From Fervidifonticultor_A sp037443565 (GTDB taxonomy: Bacteria; Sysuimicrobiota; Sysuimicrobiia; Sysuimicrobiales; Humicultoraceae), in NCBI GenBank assembly GCA_037443565.1, contig JBBIOB010000006.1, positions 21,716 to 85,715 on the forward strand: a stretch of DNA of 64,000 bases, written 5' to 3'. This document shows, one piece after another, positions 25,147 to 34,415 of this stretch; within the stretch, counting starts at the first letter, position 1; each line of letters opens with the position of its first letter. The translations under genes and the position numbers were made by a program. A model generated the notes under the pieces. The model searched no databases and was not told the DNA's origin. It worked only from the letters and a program-made list of their open reading frames with translations.

Positions 25147-28100
25147 TCAGCGGCCAAGCGGCACCGGCTCGCCCGCGTGATCGGACGCGAACGCCTCGAC
25201 CAGCGCACGGGCGGAATCGAGTGATGTCACCGCCGGCACGTTGAGCTCGAAGGCGACCCGCCGCAGGGCGAACCCGAGCCGGTCGGGACTGTGCCCCTGG
25301 GTAGGCGTGTTCACCACCACGCCGACAGCGCCGTCGTGCACCAGCGCGACCGCGCTGTCGTTGTCCACCGCCCTGACCTGTAGGCCCCTCGCCCTCAAAG
25401 CTGCCGCGGTACCCGATGTCGCGACCAGCGCGAAGCCTGCGGCGTGCGCGGCAGCCGCCAGGTCGGCCGCCTCCGCCTTGTCGCGATCGGAAACCGAGAG
25501 CAGCAGCGTTCGCCGTGGACGCAGCGGGACGCCTGCCGCGACCAGCGCCTTGCGCAGCGCCGCCGCCGGCGTGGGGCCGATCCCCATGACCTCGCCGGTG
25601 GACCGCATCTCGGGCCCCAGCAGCGGGTCGGCGCCGAACAGCTTCCCGCTGGAGAAGACCGGCGCCTTCGCCGCCCAGCGTGGCGGCGCCGGGAGCAGCG
25701 TCACGCCGGCATAGCCGAACTCGGCCAGCGACCGGCCCAGCATCACCTCTGTGGCCAGCCGCACCAGAGGGACGCCGGTGGCCTTGCTCACGAAGGGCAC
25801 CGTTCGGCTCGCCCGCAGGTTGACCTCGAGGACGTAAGGCCGCCCCTGCCAGATCACGCACTGAATGTTGAGGAAGCCCCGCACCTGCAGCGCCCAGGAG
25901 AGACGCGCCGCGTAGTCCACGATGACGCGGGCCGCGTCGGGATGGACCGAGCGCGCCGGCAGGAGTGTCAGGCTGTCGCCGGAGTGCACGCCGGCGCGCT
26001 CGATCTGCTCCATGAGCGCCGGGATCAGGAGGTTCGTGCCGTCGGCGACCGCGTCGAGCTCGACCTCCAGCCCCTCGAGATACCGGTCGAGCAGCACCGG
26101 CCCGGACTCCGTCGCCAGCGCCAGACGCGCGGCATCTGTGATCTCACCTACCGTCCGCGCGATCACCATGCCGCGGCCGCCGAGCACGTACGAAGGACGG
26201 ACCAGCAGCGGCGGCCCCTCGCACTCGGCGACCATCGCCGCCTCGGCCACGGTGGCCGCGGTCCAGCCCGAGGGCTGGGGGATGCTCAGCTCGCGCAGCA
26301 GCGCGGCAAACTTGCGGCGGTCTTCGGAGACGTCGAGGGCCTCGGGCGAGGTGCCCAGGATCCGCACGCCCGCGCGCGCGAGCGGCACAGCGGCGGCCAG
26401 CGGCGTCTGCCCCCCAAACTGCACCAGCACGCCAGGTGCACCCTCGCGCTCCACGACCGACTGGACATCTTCCGGCGAGAGCGGCTCCATGTAGAGGCGG
26501 TTGGAGATGTCGAAGTCGGTGGACAGGGTCTCGGGGTTGTTGTTGATGACCACCGCCTCCCACCCGGCCTGCTTGATCGCCTGGATGCCGTGCACGGTAC
26601 AGTAGTCGAACTCGATCCCCTGGCCGATGCGGATCGGACCGGAGCCCAGGATCACGACCGCGCGCGTTCGCGCCGGCGGCACCTCGTCCTCGTCTTCGAA
26701 GGTGCTGTAGTAGTAAGGAGTCTGCGACGGGAACTCAGCCGCGCACGTGTCCACGCACTTGTAGGTCGGCCGCAGGCCGAGGCGGATCCGCTGTGCCCGG
26801 ACGTCGCGGGGAACGCGGCCGGAGAACTGCGCGATCGTCCGGTCGTCGAACCCCATGCGCAGCAACCGAACCATCTGCTCCTGATCAGCGTCGGGGCCCA
26901 GCCGGCGCGCTTCATCCTCGGCCGCCACGACGCGTCCGATGGCCCCGAGGAAGTAGCGATCGATCCGGCTCGCCGCCTCCAACGTGTCGACGGACGCTCC
27001 GCGCCGCAGGGCCTCGGCCAGCGCAAAGAGGCGGTGCTCGTGAGGGGAGCGGATGCGCTCCCAGAGATCCTCTTCGCTCCACTGCTCTGTCATACGGTGC
27101 CACAGCCCCAGCGCTCCGACATCGAGCGAGCGCACACCTTTCATCAACGCCTCTTCGAAGGTGCGCCCAAGCGCCATCGCCTCGCCGGTGGACTTCATCT
27201 GCGTGCCGAGGACGCGGCTCACACCCGGGAACTTGTCGAACGGCCAGCGCGGGATCTTGATGACGACGTAGTCGAGCGCCGGCTCGAAGCAGGCGGTGCC
27301 GCCGGTGATGGCGTTGGCGATCTCATCCAGCCGCCGGCCCAATGCGAGTTGCGCGGCGACCCGGGCAATTGGATAGCCGGTCGCCTTGCTGGCCAGGGCG
27401 CTGGACCGGCTCACGCGGGGGTTGACCTCGATGACGTAGTAGTCCGGGGCACCCGCGCGGTCCCGCGGCACGCCGTCGGCGTGAGGCCCGGCGCACGCCG
27501 GTGCGAACGCGAACTGCACGTTGCACGCGCCCACGATGTTCAGCGCCCGGACGATCCGCAGGGCCGCGCTGCGCAGCAGATGGTACTCGCCGTCGGTCAG
27601 CGTCTGGCTCGGCGCCACCACAATGGAGTCGCCCGTATGCACACCCATCGGGTCGATGTTCTCCATGTTGCAGACGACGATGGCGTTGTCGGCGGCGTCG
27701 CGGAGGACCTCATACTCGACCTCCTTCCACCCGGCGATCGACTTCTCCACGAGCACCTGGCCGATGCGGCTCAGCGCCAGACCCCGGCCTGCGACCGCGC
27801 GCACCTCGTCCAGGTCGGCGGCAATCCCGCCGCCGCTGCCGCCCAGGGTGAATGCCGGCCGCACGACCACGGGCAGGCCGAGGCGCGCGGCGGCCTCGAC
27901 CGCCTCATCCACCGAGTGCGCCGTGGCCGACGGCGGGAGCGGCTCGCCGAGTGATGCCATCGCGGCCTTGAACAGCGCGCGGTCTTCGGCCCGGGCAATC
28001 GCCTCGAGCGGCGTCCCGAGGACGCGCACGCCGTAGCGGTCGAGCACCCCCCGCTCCGCCAGCGCGGTAGTGAGATTCAAGCCGGTCTGACCGCCCATGG

Positions 28101-28368
28101 TGCCCACGAGCCCATGGGGCCGTTCGACCGCGATGATCTCTTCGACGATCTCGGGCACCAGCGGTTCGATGTAGACGCGGTCGGCGACCTCTGGGTCGGT
28201 CATGATCGTCGCGGGATTGCTATTGATCAGCACCACCTCAAGACCCGCCTCGCGCAGCGCGCGGCACGCCTGCGTGCCCGCGTAGTCGAACTCGGCGGCC
28301 TGGCCGATGATGATCGGCCCGGAGCCGATGATGAGGACCTTGCGCAGACCAGTCCCCGACTCAGGCAT
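25147..28368 (-). CDS. carB: Carbamoyl-phosphate synthase large chain
   Basis: This 1073-aa protein makes carbamoyl phosphate from bicarbonate, glutamine-derived ammonia and two ATP, for pyrimidine and arginine synthesis. It has two ATP-grasp halves (about 1-400 and 545-930), each starting with a glycine-rich GSGPI segment (IIIGSGPIIIGQAAEFDYAG; VILGSGPIRIGQGIEFDY). An oligomerisation region lies between them, and a C-terminal MGS-like domain (about 935-1073) should bind allosteric effectors such as UMP or ornithine. Length is typical. It overlaps carA by 8 bp and is clearly translated with it. Confidence 0.97.
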   Translation of the reverse strand: MPESGTGLRKVLIIGSGPIIIGQAAEFDYAGTQACRALREAGLEVVLINSNPATIMTDPEVADRVYIEPLVPEIVEEIIAVERPHGLVGTMGGQTGLNLTTALAERGVLDRYGVRVLGTPLEAIARAEDRALFKAAMASLGEPLPPSATAHSVDEAVEAAARLGLPVVVRPAFTLGGSGGGIAADLDEVRAVAGRGLALSRIGQVLVEKSIAGWKEVEYEVLRDAADNAIVVCNMENIDPMGVHTGDSIVVAPSQTLTDGEYHLLRSAALRIVRALNIVGACNVQFAFAPACAGPHADGVPRDRAGAPDYYVIEVNPRVSRSSALASKATGYPIARVAAQLALGRRLDEIANAITGGTACFEPALDYVVIKIPRWPFDKFPGVSRVLGTQMKSTGEAMALGRTFEEALMKGVRSLDVGALGLWHRMTEQWSEEDLWERIRSPHEHRLFALAEALRRGASVDTLEAASRIDRYFLGAIGRVVAAEDEARRLGPDADQEQMVRLLRMGFDDRTIAQFSGRVPRDVRAQRIRLGLRPTYKCVDTCAAEFPSQTPYYYSTFEDEDEVPPARTRAVVILGSGPIRIGQGIEFDYCTVHGIQAIKQAGWEAVVINNNPETLSTDFDISNRLYMEPLSPEDVQSVVEREGAPGVLVQFGGQTPLAAAVPLARAGVRILGTSPEALDVSEDRRKFAALLRELSIPQPSGWTAATVAEAAMVAECEGPPLLVRPSYVLGGRGMVIARTVGEITDAARLALATESGPVLLDRYLEGLEVELDAVADGTNLLIPALMEQIERAGVHSGDSLTLLPARSVHPDAARVIVDYAARLSWALQVRGFLNIQCVIWQGRPYVLEVNLRASRTVPFVSKATGVPLVRLATEVMLGRSLAEFGYAGVTLLPAPPRWAAKAPVFSSGKLFGADPLLGPEMRSTGEVMGIGPTPAAALRKALVAAGVPLRPRRTLLLSVSDRDKAEAADLAAAAHAAGFALVATSGTAAALRARGLQVRAVDNDSAVALVHDGAVGVVVNTPTQGHSPDRLGFALRRVAFELNVPAVTSLDSARALVEAFASDHAGEPVPLGR

Positions 28369-29437
28369 GCATCCTCACCATCTGGAGGAAGCGGTCGAAC
28401 AGCCCGGCTGAGTCCCGGGGCCCCGGCCGGCCCTCGGGGTGATACTGCACCGACATGATGGGCAGACGTCGGTGGCGCATCCCCTCGACGGTGCCGTCGT
28501 GGAGGTTGCGGTGCGTCACGCGAAACCCGGTCCCCGCAAGCGACGCCTCGTCGACCGCGTAGCCGTGGTTCTGCGTGGTGATCGCGACCCGACCGGTCGT
28601 CTCGTCGCGCACAGGATGGTTGGAGCCGCGGTGGCCGAACGGCATCTTGTACGTCTTCGCGCCCGCGGCGATCGCCAGGATCTGGTGGCCCAGGCAGATC
28701 CCCATCACCGGCATCTCGTCCCACAGCGCGCGCACTTCGGCCGCGACCCCGCGCAGCCGCGCGGGGTCGCCTGGCCCGTTGGTGATGATGAGGCCTGCCG
28801 GCCGCGCGTCACGGATCGCGGGCGCTGGCGTGGTGTGCGGAACCAGCACCACCTCGCAGTCGCGCGCGCGGAGCTGCCTGATGATGCCCTGTTTGGCGCC
28901 GCAGTCGAGCACCGCGATGCACAGACCGCCTCCCGGCCAGTGTACGACCTCCCGGGTGGACACCTGCTCAACGAGGTCGAGCTCACCCAGATCGGGGAGC
29001 GCACGGGCGCGAGCGACCAGGCTTCCCGGCGGACCCTCGTCGGTGGTGATCAGGCCCCGCCGCACACCGCCGGTTCGCAGGTGGCGGACCAGCCGCCGGG
29101 TGTCGACACCCGCGATGCCAACCACCCCCCACGCCCGGAGGTACGCGTCGAGACCGCGGTCGTCACCGTCCCGTCCCGCCCCCGGCGCCGCCCAGCGCAC
29201 GACGAACCCCGCGGCCTGGGGCCGGTGCGACTCCAGGTGCGCCTCGTCGAAGCCGTAGTTGCCGATCAGGGGATAGGCCATGACGACGATCTGCCCGCGG
29301 TACGACGGATCGCTGAGGACTTCCTGGTAGCCGGTCGGACCGGTCGTGAATACGGCCTCGCCGCCGGCGGAGCCGGCGGCGCCGATCGCCTCCCCGGCCA
29401 GGACCAGGCCGTCATCGAGTGCCAGCGTTGCGCGCAC
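28361..29437 (-). CDS. carA: Carbamoyl-phosphate synthase small chain (glutaminase)
   Basis: This 358-aa protein supplies ammonia to CarB by hydrolysing glutamine. The N-terminal domain (1-150) begins RATLALDDGLVLAGEAIGA and includes TGPTGYQEVLSDPSYRGQIV. The class I glutaminase domain has the nucleophile Cys248 (MGICLGHQI) and His333 and Glu335 (QYHPEG). GTG at 29437 is chosen because GGAGG lies 6 nt upstream. A strong promoter and twin palindromes lie just upstream (29459-29495). It is the first gene of a unit that may continue through carB into tctCBA-iolB. Confidence 0.96.
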   Translation of the reverse strand: MRATLALDDGLVLAGEAIGAAGSAGGEAVFTTGPTGYQEVLSDPSYRGQIVVMAYPLIGNYGFDEAHLESHRPQAAGFVVRWAAPGAGRDGDDRGLDAYLRAWGVVGIAGVDTRRLVRHLRTGGVRRGLITTDEGPPGSLVARARALPDLGELDLVEQVSTREVVHWPGGGLCIAVLDCGAKQGIIRQLRARDCEVVLVPHTTPAPAIRDARPAGLIITNGPGDPARLRGVAAEVRALWDEMPVMGICLGHQILAIAAGAKTYKMPFGHRGSNHPVRDETTGRVAITTQNHGYAVDEASLAGTGFRVTHRNLHDGTVEGMRHRRLPIMSVQYHPEGRPGPRDSAGLFDRFLQMVRMHA

Positions 29438-29458
29438 GGGAAACCTCCAGACTGCAGT

Positions 29459-29495
29459 TGTGCATGATCATACGCCTCTGTGCATGAACATGCAA
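29459..29495. promoter_or_regulatory. Twin operator-like palindromic repeats in the carA promoter
   Basis: TGTGCATGATCAT (29459-29471) is repeated at 29479-29491 as TGTGCATGAACAT, matching at 12 of 13 positions. The repeats are offset by exactly 20 bp, about two helical turns. The second is part of a palindrome TGCATG-AA-CATGCA (29481-29494). One site overlaps the -10 and the other the -35 of the carA promoter. The layout resembles paired repressor sites such as ARG boxes, but the bases do not match a known box, so the regulator is unknown. Confidence 0.6.
29467..29495 (-). promoter_or_regulatory. Sigma70-like promoter of carAB
   Basis: On the minus strand TTGCAT (29495-29490) and TATGAT (29472-29467) are separated by 17 bp, which is the optimal spacing. 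The -10 end is 29 bp upstream of the GTG start of carA (29437), giving a leader of about 20 nt with GGAGG in it. The promoter is overlapped by the twin palindromic repeats. Confidence 0.7.
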
Positions 29496-29578
29496 GCCCG
29501 TGCTGTTCGATCCGCACCCCGAGGGATACCGAGGACTCCCATCCGGCGGCGCAGAAGTTTACTTGACCGGTGTCGGCG

Positions 29579-30364
29579 ATGACATCAACCAGGATCATCC
29601 TGAGCGCGGTCACCAAGGTTTTCCAGACGCGCGCCCGACCGGTCGTCGCCCTCGAGAACGTCTCGCTGGAGGTGGCCGGGGGTGAGTTCGTCTGCGTGGT
29701 CGGTCCGTCGGGTTGCGGCAAGTCCACGCTACTGCGGATCCTCGCGGGGCTCGTGCCGCCGACCTCGGGACAGGTCGCCTTCAATGGAGGCACCCGCGAC
29801 AAGCCGCTGCACAGCCTGGTCTTTCAGGAGTACGCGATCTTCCCCTGGAAGACCGTCTTCGAGAACGTCGCTTTCGGCCTCGAGATGCGCGGAGTCCCGC
29901 GGCCGGACTGCGCGGCCGTCGCGCGCGCCTGGATCGAGCGGGTCGGGCTGCGCGACTTCGCCGACGCCTATCCGCGACAACTCTCGGGCGGCATGCGCCA
30001 GCGCGTGGGGATCGCCCGTGCGTTTGCCAACGACCCCGAGGTCCTCCTCATGGACGAACCGATGGGGGCGCTCGACGCGCAGACGCGCCTGCTCCTGATG
30101 GACGAACTGCTGCGCCTGTGGGAAACCGACCGCAAGACCGTGGTCTACATCACACATGATATCGACGAAGCGCTGCTGCTCGGCGACCGCGTGGTCCTGA
30201 TGACCGCGCGGCCGGGCCGGCCCAAAGCGACCTACAAGGTCCCATTTCCGCGGCCGCGGGGCATCGAGGTCATGGCCGCCCCCGAGTTCGCCAGGCTGTC
30301 GTACGCGATCTGGGAAGCGCTGAGGGATGAGGCGATCGCCGCGATGGGGACGCGGGCGTCATGA
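29579..30364 (+). CDS. ABC transporter ATP-binding protein (nitrate/sulfonate/taurine type)
   Basis: This 261-aa ATPase belongs to the SsuB/TauB/NrtD type. Walker A is GPSGCGKST (42-50), the signature is LSGGM (about 135-139), Walker B is VLLMDEP and the switch His is in YITHDIDEA. It powers the permease encoded next (30361-31158), which overlaps by 4 bp. ATG at 29579 and GTG at 29570 are both possible starts; neither has a good SD. It is transcribed away from carA in a divergent region. The solute-binding protein 31151-32167 indicates a substrate such as a sulfonate, nitrate or a vitamin precursor, which cannot be told from sequence. Confidence 0.92.
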   Translation: MTSTRIILSAVTKVFQTRARPVVALENVSLEVAGGEFVCVVGPSGCGKSTLLRILAGLVPPTSGQVAFNGGTRDKPLHSLVFQEYAIFPWKTVFENVAFGLEMRGVPRPDCAAVARAWIERVGLRDFADAYPRQLSGGMRQRVGIARAFANDPEVLLMDEPMGALDAQTRLLLMDELLRLWETDRKTVVYITHDIDEALLLGDRVVLMTARPGRPKATYKVPFPRPRGIEVMAAPEFARLSYAIWEALRDEAIAAMGTRAS

Positions 30365-31158
30365 CGGCGAACGCCGACCGCCGCGATGCCTGGCTGGCCG
30401 TCGGCGCGCCGCTCCTGCTCGTCGCGCTGTGGGAAAGCGCGGTGCACGTGGGGATTCTGGACGCCCGGTTCTTCCCGCCCCCGTCACTCGTGCTGGTCAC
30501 GCTCACCCGTCTGGTTGCCGATGGCACGATCGCTCATCACGTGCTCGTGACCATCGCGCGCGTGATCGCCGGATTCGCAATCGGCGCCGGAGTTGGGCTG
30601 GCCGCCGGCCTGCTCCTGGGCACGATCCCGACGCTGCGGGCGGCGCTCGAGCCGACGATCTCGGCGCTCTACGTCATCCCGAAGGTCGCGATCCTCCCCC
30701 TGGTGATGCTGATCTTCGGCCTGGGCGAGGCGTCGAAGGTGGCGATCGTCGCCATCAGCACCTTCTTCATTGCGGTGATCAACACGACCGCGGCCGTGGT
30801 GGGCATCGAGCCCACGTACCTCGAGGCGGGCCGGGCGTTCGGGGCCCGCCGGCTGCGGATGTTCAGACACGTCATCCTGCCCGGCGCGCTTCCGGTCATC
30901 GTCACCGGCCTGCGGCTGGCGCTGGGGACGGCGCTCATCGTCGTCATCGCCGCGGAATTCGTGGCGACGCAGGAGGGCATCGGCTTCTTCATCTGGCACG
31001 CCTGGAACACGCTGCGGCCCGAGGAGATGTTTGCCGGCTTCATTGTGATCGCGCTGTTAGGTATGCTGTCGTATGCGGCCATTCGGTGGGCCGGCCGCCG
31101 GATGATGCCGTGGCTCGAGGACGACCGTCCGCGCGGGGGGAGAATCGACCATGGGTAG
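30361..31158 (+). CDS. ABC transporter permease (SsuC/TauC-like)
   Basis: This 265-aa membrane protein is a permease of the binding-protein-dependent type with about six helices. Its conserved EAA-like loop reads EAGRAFGARRLRMFRHVILPGALP. It overlaps the ATPase gene by 4 bp and the binding-protein gene by 8 bp, so the three are one operon. The segment ...EFVATQEGIGFFIW is typical of the SsuC/TauC group. It forms the membrane channel of the importer. Confidence 0.92.
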   Translation: MTANADRRDAWLAVGAPLLLVALWESAVHVGILDARFFPPPSLVLVTLTRLVADGTIAHHVLVTIARVIAGFAIGAGVGLAAGLLLGTIPTLRAALEPTISALYVIPKVAILPLVMLIFGLGEASKVAIVAISTFFIAVINTTAAVVGIEPTYLEAGRAFGARRLRMFRHVILPGALPVIVTGLRLALGTALIVVIAAEFVATQEGIGFFIWHAWNTLRPEEMFAGFIVIALLGMLSYAAIRWAGRRMMPWLEDDRPRGGRIDHG

Positions 31159-32167
31159 ACGCGTTCGCCTCTGGACTCTGCTGCCGATCGCCGCCGTGGC
31201 GCTCGCATCGCTGGTGGTCTCGACGCCGGCTGAGGGGCAGCGCGCCGAGCGCGTCGTGGTCGCGCATGTCCCGCTCATCAACTTCGCCACGCTCTATGTG
31301 GCGATGGAGCGCGGGTACTTCCGCGAACAGGGCATCGACATCGAGCTCCAGCGGGTGGCCTCGGGCACCGAGGCCCTGGTCTTCCTGGCCCAGGACCGGT
31401 TGGATGTGGGCGCGGTCGGCATCTCGGCGTCGACCTTTAACGCGTTCAACCGGAAGCTCGACCTGCGCATCGTCGCGTCGACCTCGGTCTGGGGCCAGCG
31501 CCACGGCACCCGCATCCTCACCCGGCTCGACCTGTTCGACTCCGGCGAAGTCCGCTCGGTCCGGGACCTGCGCGGCCGCCGGGTCGCGGTCGCCGGCGGA
31601 GCCGGATCCACCGGCCACTACCTGTTCTTGATTGGGGCCAGACGCGGGGGCATCGGCCCGCGCGACTTCGAGCTGGTCAGCCTGCCGAACCCCGACCACG
31701 GACCGGCGCTGCGGGCCGGCCGGGTGGATGCCTCCCTCACGGGGTCGCCGTTCTCGTCCGCGGCGCTGGCGCAGTTCATGGCGCGGCCGCTGCTCGAGAA
31801 CTTCGCGCCGGGCAACGCCTCCACGGTATTTGCGTACTCCGGCGGCTTCATGCGTACGCGGCCCGAGGTCGCCACGCGGTTTCTCATGGCGCTCATGCAG
31901 GCCGCCCGGGCGATGCAGGGGCCACAGTTCCTCGCGCCGGACAACGTCGCGGCCTACAAGAAGTACACTGGCGTACGCGACGAGGTGCTGCTCAACGAGC
32001 CGCCGCTGCTCTACGACCGTGACATGCGGATCGTCACAGGCACGATCGTCGACATGGAGAAGACCTTCCGCGAGGCCGGGCTGGCGGACTACGCGACGCC
32101 CGTTCCGCTGGAGGCGATGGTCAACCGACGGTTCCAGCAGGAGGCACTGAAGCGGTTGGGACCGTAA
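31151..32167 (+). CDS. ABC transporter substrate-binding protein (SsuA/THI5-like)
   Basis: This 338-aa exported protein has an N-terminal signal sequence (LWTLLPIAAVALASLVV) followed by VVVAHVPLINFATLYVAMER, a typical SsuA/TauA/NMT1-like start. YFREQGIDIELQRVASGTEAL and the internal ...VRDLRGRRVAVAGGAGSTG segment match the family. It delivers the ligand to the two preceding components. The ligand may be a sulfonate, nitrate or a thiamine precursor; no specificity residue can be read. The following sugar-binding gene starts 23 bp later. Confidence 0.9.
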   Translation: MGRRVRLWTLLPIAAVALASLVVSTPAEGQRAERVVVAHVPLINFATLYVAMERGYFREQGIDIELQRVASGTEALVFLAQDRLDVGAVGISASTFNAFNRKLDLRIVASTSVWGQRHGTRILTRLDLFDSGEVRSVRDLRGRRVAVAGGAGSTGHYLFLIGARRGGIGPRDFELVSLPNPDHGPALRAGRVDASLTGSPFSSAALAQFMARPLLENFAPGNASTVFAYSGGFMRTRPEVATRFLMALMQAARAMQGPQFLAPDNVAAYKKYTGVRDEVLLNEPPLLYDRDMRIVTGTIVDMEKTFREAGLADYATPVPLEAMVNRRFQQEALKRLGP

Positions 32168-32190
32168 GACTGAGTCGAGGAGGGAGATTT

Positions 32191-33498
32191 ATGCAGCACC
32201 TTCGGATCGCCGCCGCAGTCCTGATCTGCGTGCTGTCCGTGAGTGTCCCGGCGGGCCTCTCTGCTCCCGCCCAGGAGATGGTGTTCACCTCCAACCAGTT
32301 CACGCCCATCGAAGAGCAGGAATGGGCCAGGAGCACCCTGCTGGCCGGATTCACCCGGGAGTCCGGGGTGACCGTCCGGTTCATCACCGAAGCCGAGGGG
32401 CCGTACGTCGACCGCCTGCTGGCCGAGGCCCGCGCCGGTCGCGGCACCATTGATGTCACGGGCACGCTGCACGGAATTTTCCCCGTGTTCATCGCCAACA
32501 ACGCCATCCGCGACGTGAGCGATGTGCAGCGGCAACTCGACGCCAGGAGAGACCGCACCTTCTACAGAGACCTGCTGGCGGTCTCCAGGATGGAAGGGAT
32601 TCAGGCCTTCATTCCCTGGATGCAGGCCACCTACCTGATCGCCGCCCGGAGGGAGGCCCTGCAGCACTTCCCGAGAGACCGGAACCCGATGCGAATGACC
32701 TACGACGACCTCCTGCAGTGGGGTGAGAACATCCGGCAGGCCACCGGCCAGCGCCGGCTCGGCTTCCCCGCAGGACCGCTCGGGCTGTACGGCCGGTTTC
32801 TGCACGGATACATCTACCCCTCGTATACCGGAGCACAGGTGAAGGCGTTCAAGTCCGCAGAAGCCGTGGAGATGTGGCGGTACCTCCGGCGGCTGTGGGG
32901 CGTCACCCATCCCTCCTCGTTCACCTACGCGTTCATGCATGAGCCGCTCCTGCTGGGCGAGGTCTGGGTGGCCTGGGACCACACCGCCCGGTTGATTCCC
33001 GCCCTGCGACAGCGACCCGGAGACTTCGTCGTCCTCCCCTCTCCTGCCGGGCCGAAGGGGCGGTCGTTCCTCTCGGTGGCCGTAGGGCTGAGCATTCCGC
33101 GCACCGCGCCGAACCCCGAGTTGGGCGTGCGCTTGATCGAGTACCTGACCCGCCCGACCACGCAGGTGGCGACCCTGCAGGGCGTGGCGTTCTTCCCCGT
33201 CTCGCCCGAGGCGGCCAGGGAGGTTCCCTCTGGGGGATTGAAGGTGGTCGCCGACGGCGTATCGGCACAGGCAGGGGCGCCTGATGCGCGCACCGCGCTG
33301 CTGCCCGTGGGCCTGGGCGCGCGCACCGGCGAGTTCGTGCCGCTCTACGTGGACACGTTCCGGCTGATCGCCATCGAGGGCCGCAACATCGAGGATGTGC
33401 TGGCGGCGCAAGCGCGCAGGCTGGAAGAGCTCTACCGGGCCACCAACGCGCCGTGTCCGCCGCCGGATCCGGCAATCAGGCCGTGCAGGCCGGATTGA
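32191..33498 (+). CDS. ABC transporter extracellular sugar-binding protein
   Basis: This 435-aa binding protein has a signal peptide (IAAAVLICVLSVSVPAGLSA) and starts the mature part QEMVFTSNQFTPIEEQEWAR. It belongs to the MalE/UgpB-like family; GFTRESGVTVRFITEAEGP is the usual early segment, and AFIPWMQATYLIAARREAL is the mid-part ligand region. ATG at 32191 has GAGGAGGGAG just upstream. Its operon continues with two permeases, an ATPase and a GH63-type hydrolase, so it may bring in a glycoside such as glucosylglycerate, mannosylglycerate or glucosylglycerol. That specificity is inferred from neighbours. Confidence 0.9.
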   Translation: MQHLRIAAAVLICVLSVSVPAGLSAPAQEMVFTSNQFTPIEEQEWARSTLLAGFTRESGVTVRFITEAEGPYVDRLLAEARAGRGTIDVTGTLHGIFPVFIANNAIRDVSDVQRQLDARRDRTFYRDLLAVSRMEGIQAFIPWMQATYLIAARREALQHFPRDRNPMRMTYDDLLQWGENIRQATGQRRLGFPAGPLGLYGRFLHGYIYPSYTGAQVKAFKSAEAVEMWRYLRRLWGVTHPSSFTYAFMHEPLLLGEVWVAWDHTARLIPALRQRPGDFVVLPSPAGPKGRSFLSVAVGLSIPRTAPNPELGVRLIEYLTRPTTQVATLQGVAFFPVSPEAAREVPSGGLKVVADGVSAQAGAPDARTALLPVGLGARTGEFVPLYVDTFRLIAIEGRNIEDVLAAQARRLEELYRATNAPCPPPDPAIRPCRPD

Positions 33499-34391
33499 CG
33501 CCGAAAGCGGAACTGCCAGGAACCGCCCGGGGGGTCCGAATCGAGTGGACCCCCTACCTGCTCGTGTTGCCCACGCTGGTGTTCCTCGGCGTGTTCTTCG
33601 TCTACCCCATGGCGCAGGCGCTCTGGCTCGCCGTCACGGTACCGGAAACCGGCGGGCTGACGCTGGGGCACTTCCAGCGGATGAGCGACGACCTGTACTT
33701 CAGGTCGGCGATCCGCTACACGATCATCATCACGGCCATTGCGGTTCCGCTCCAGGTGGCCCTGGGGCTGGCGATCGCGCTGCTGGTCAACTCTCGGTTT
33801 TCGGGCCACTCGTACTTCCTGTACCTGTGCGCTGTCCCGCTGGGGATCTCGGACCTCGCCGCTGGGCTCATCTGGCTGTCCATCTTCACCGAGCGGGGCT
33901 ACCTCAATGCGTTTCTCCAGGCGGCGGGGCTGGTGGCGCAGCCCATCACCTTTCTGACCTTCGAGCGTCCCGAGTGGCTGGTGGGCGCGATCATCCTGAC
34001 CGAGGTCTGGCGCGCCACGGCCATCGTGATGATCATCCTCCTGGCCGGATTGCAGTTGATCCCCAGGGACTACCTGGAAACCGCCAGCGTGTTCGGCGCC
34101 AACCGGTGGCAGACGCTCCGGCACGTGCTCCTGCCGCTCCTGCGGCCGAGCCTCCAGACCGCGCTCATTATCCGCACGATCCTGGCGTTTCAGGTCTTCG
34201 CCACGGTCATCACGCTCGCGGGACGCCAGGTGCCTGTCCTGGCTGGAGAGGCCTACTTCTGGTACTCGCTCTACCGCAGCCCGAACGTCGCCAGCGCATA
34301 CGCGGTGCTGATCCTATTCCTCTCCGGTGCCATCACGTGGATCTACCTGCGGGTGCTCCGCCAGCGGGAGGCCGAGGTGGCGCCCACATGA
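33453..34391 (+). CDS. Carbohydrate ABC transporter permease (MalF-like)
   Basis: This 312-aa membrane protein is a MalF-type permease. A ~30-residue hydrophilic N-terminus precedes a first helix (YLLVLPTLVFLGVFFVYPM), and the EAA loop reads YLETASVFGANRWQTLRHVL. It starts GTG at 33453 and overlaps the binding-protein gene by 46 bp; a later GTG at about 33534 (VRIEWTP) is possible. It pairs with the MalG-like permease that follows and uses the ATPase at 35242. Confidence 0.88.
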   Translation: MSAAGSGNQAVQAGLTPKAELPGTARGVRIEWTPYLLVLPTLVFLGVFFVYPMAQALWLAVTVPETGGLTLGHFQRMSDDLYFRSAIRYTIIITAIAVPLQVALGLAIALLVNSRFSGHSYFLYLCAVPLGISDLAAGLIWLSIFTERGYLNAFLQAAGLVAQPITFLTFERPEWLVGAIILTEVWRATAIVMIILLAGLQLIPRDYLETASVFGANRWQTLRHVLLPLLRPSLQTALIIRTILAFQVFATVITLAGRQVPVLAGEAYFWYSLYRSPNVASAYAVLILFLSGAITWIYLRVLRQREAEVAPT

Positions 34392-34415
34392 GAAAGCCGT
34401 GCGGGGGACGCTGAC

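Noticed and set aside
25444..27954. Open frame of 836 codons on the plus strand opposite carB
   Set aside because: It is antisense to a clearly conserved gene and reads as low-complexity Arg/Gly/Pro/His. Long antisense frames are expected at this GC content.
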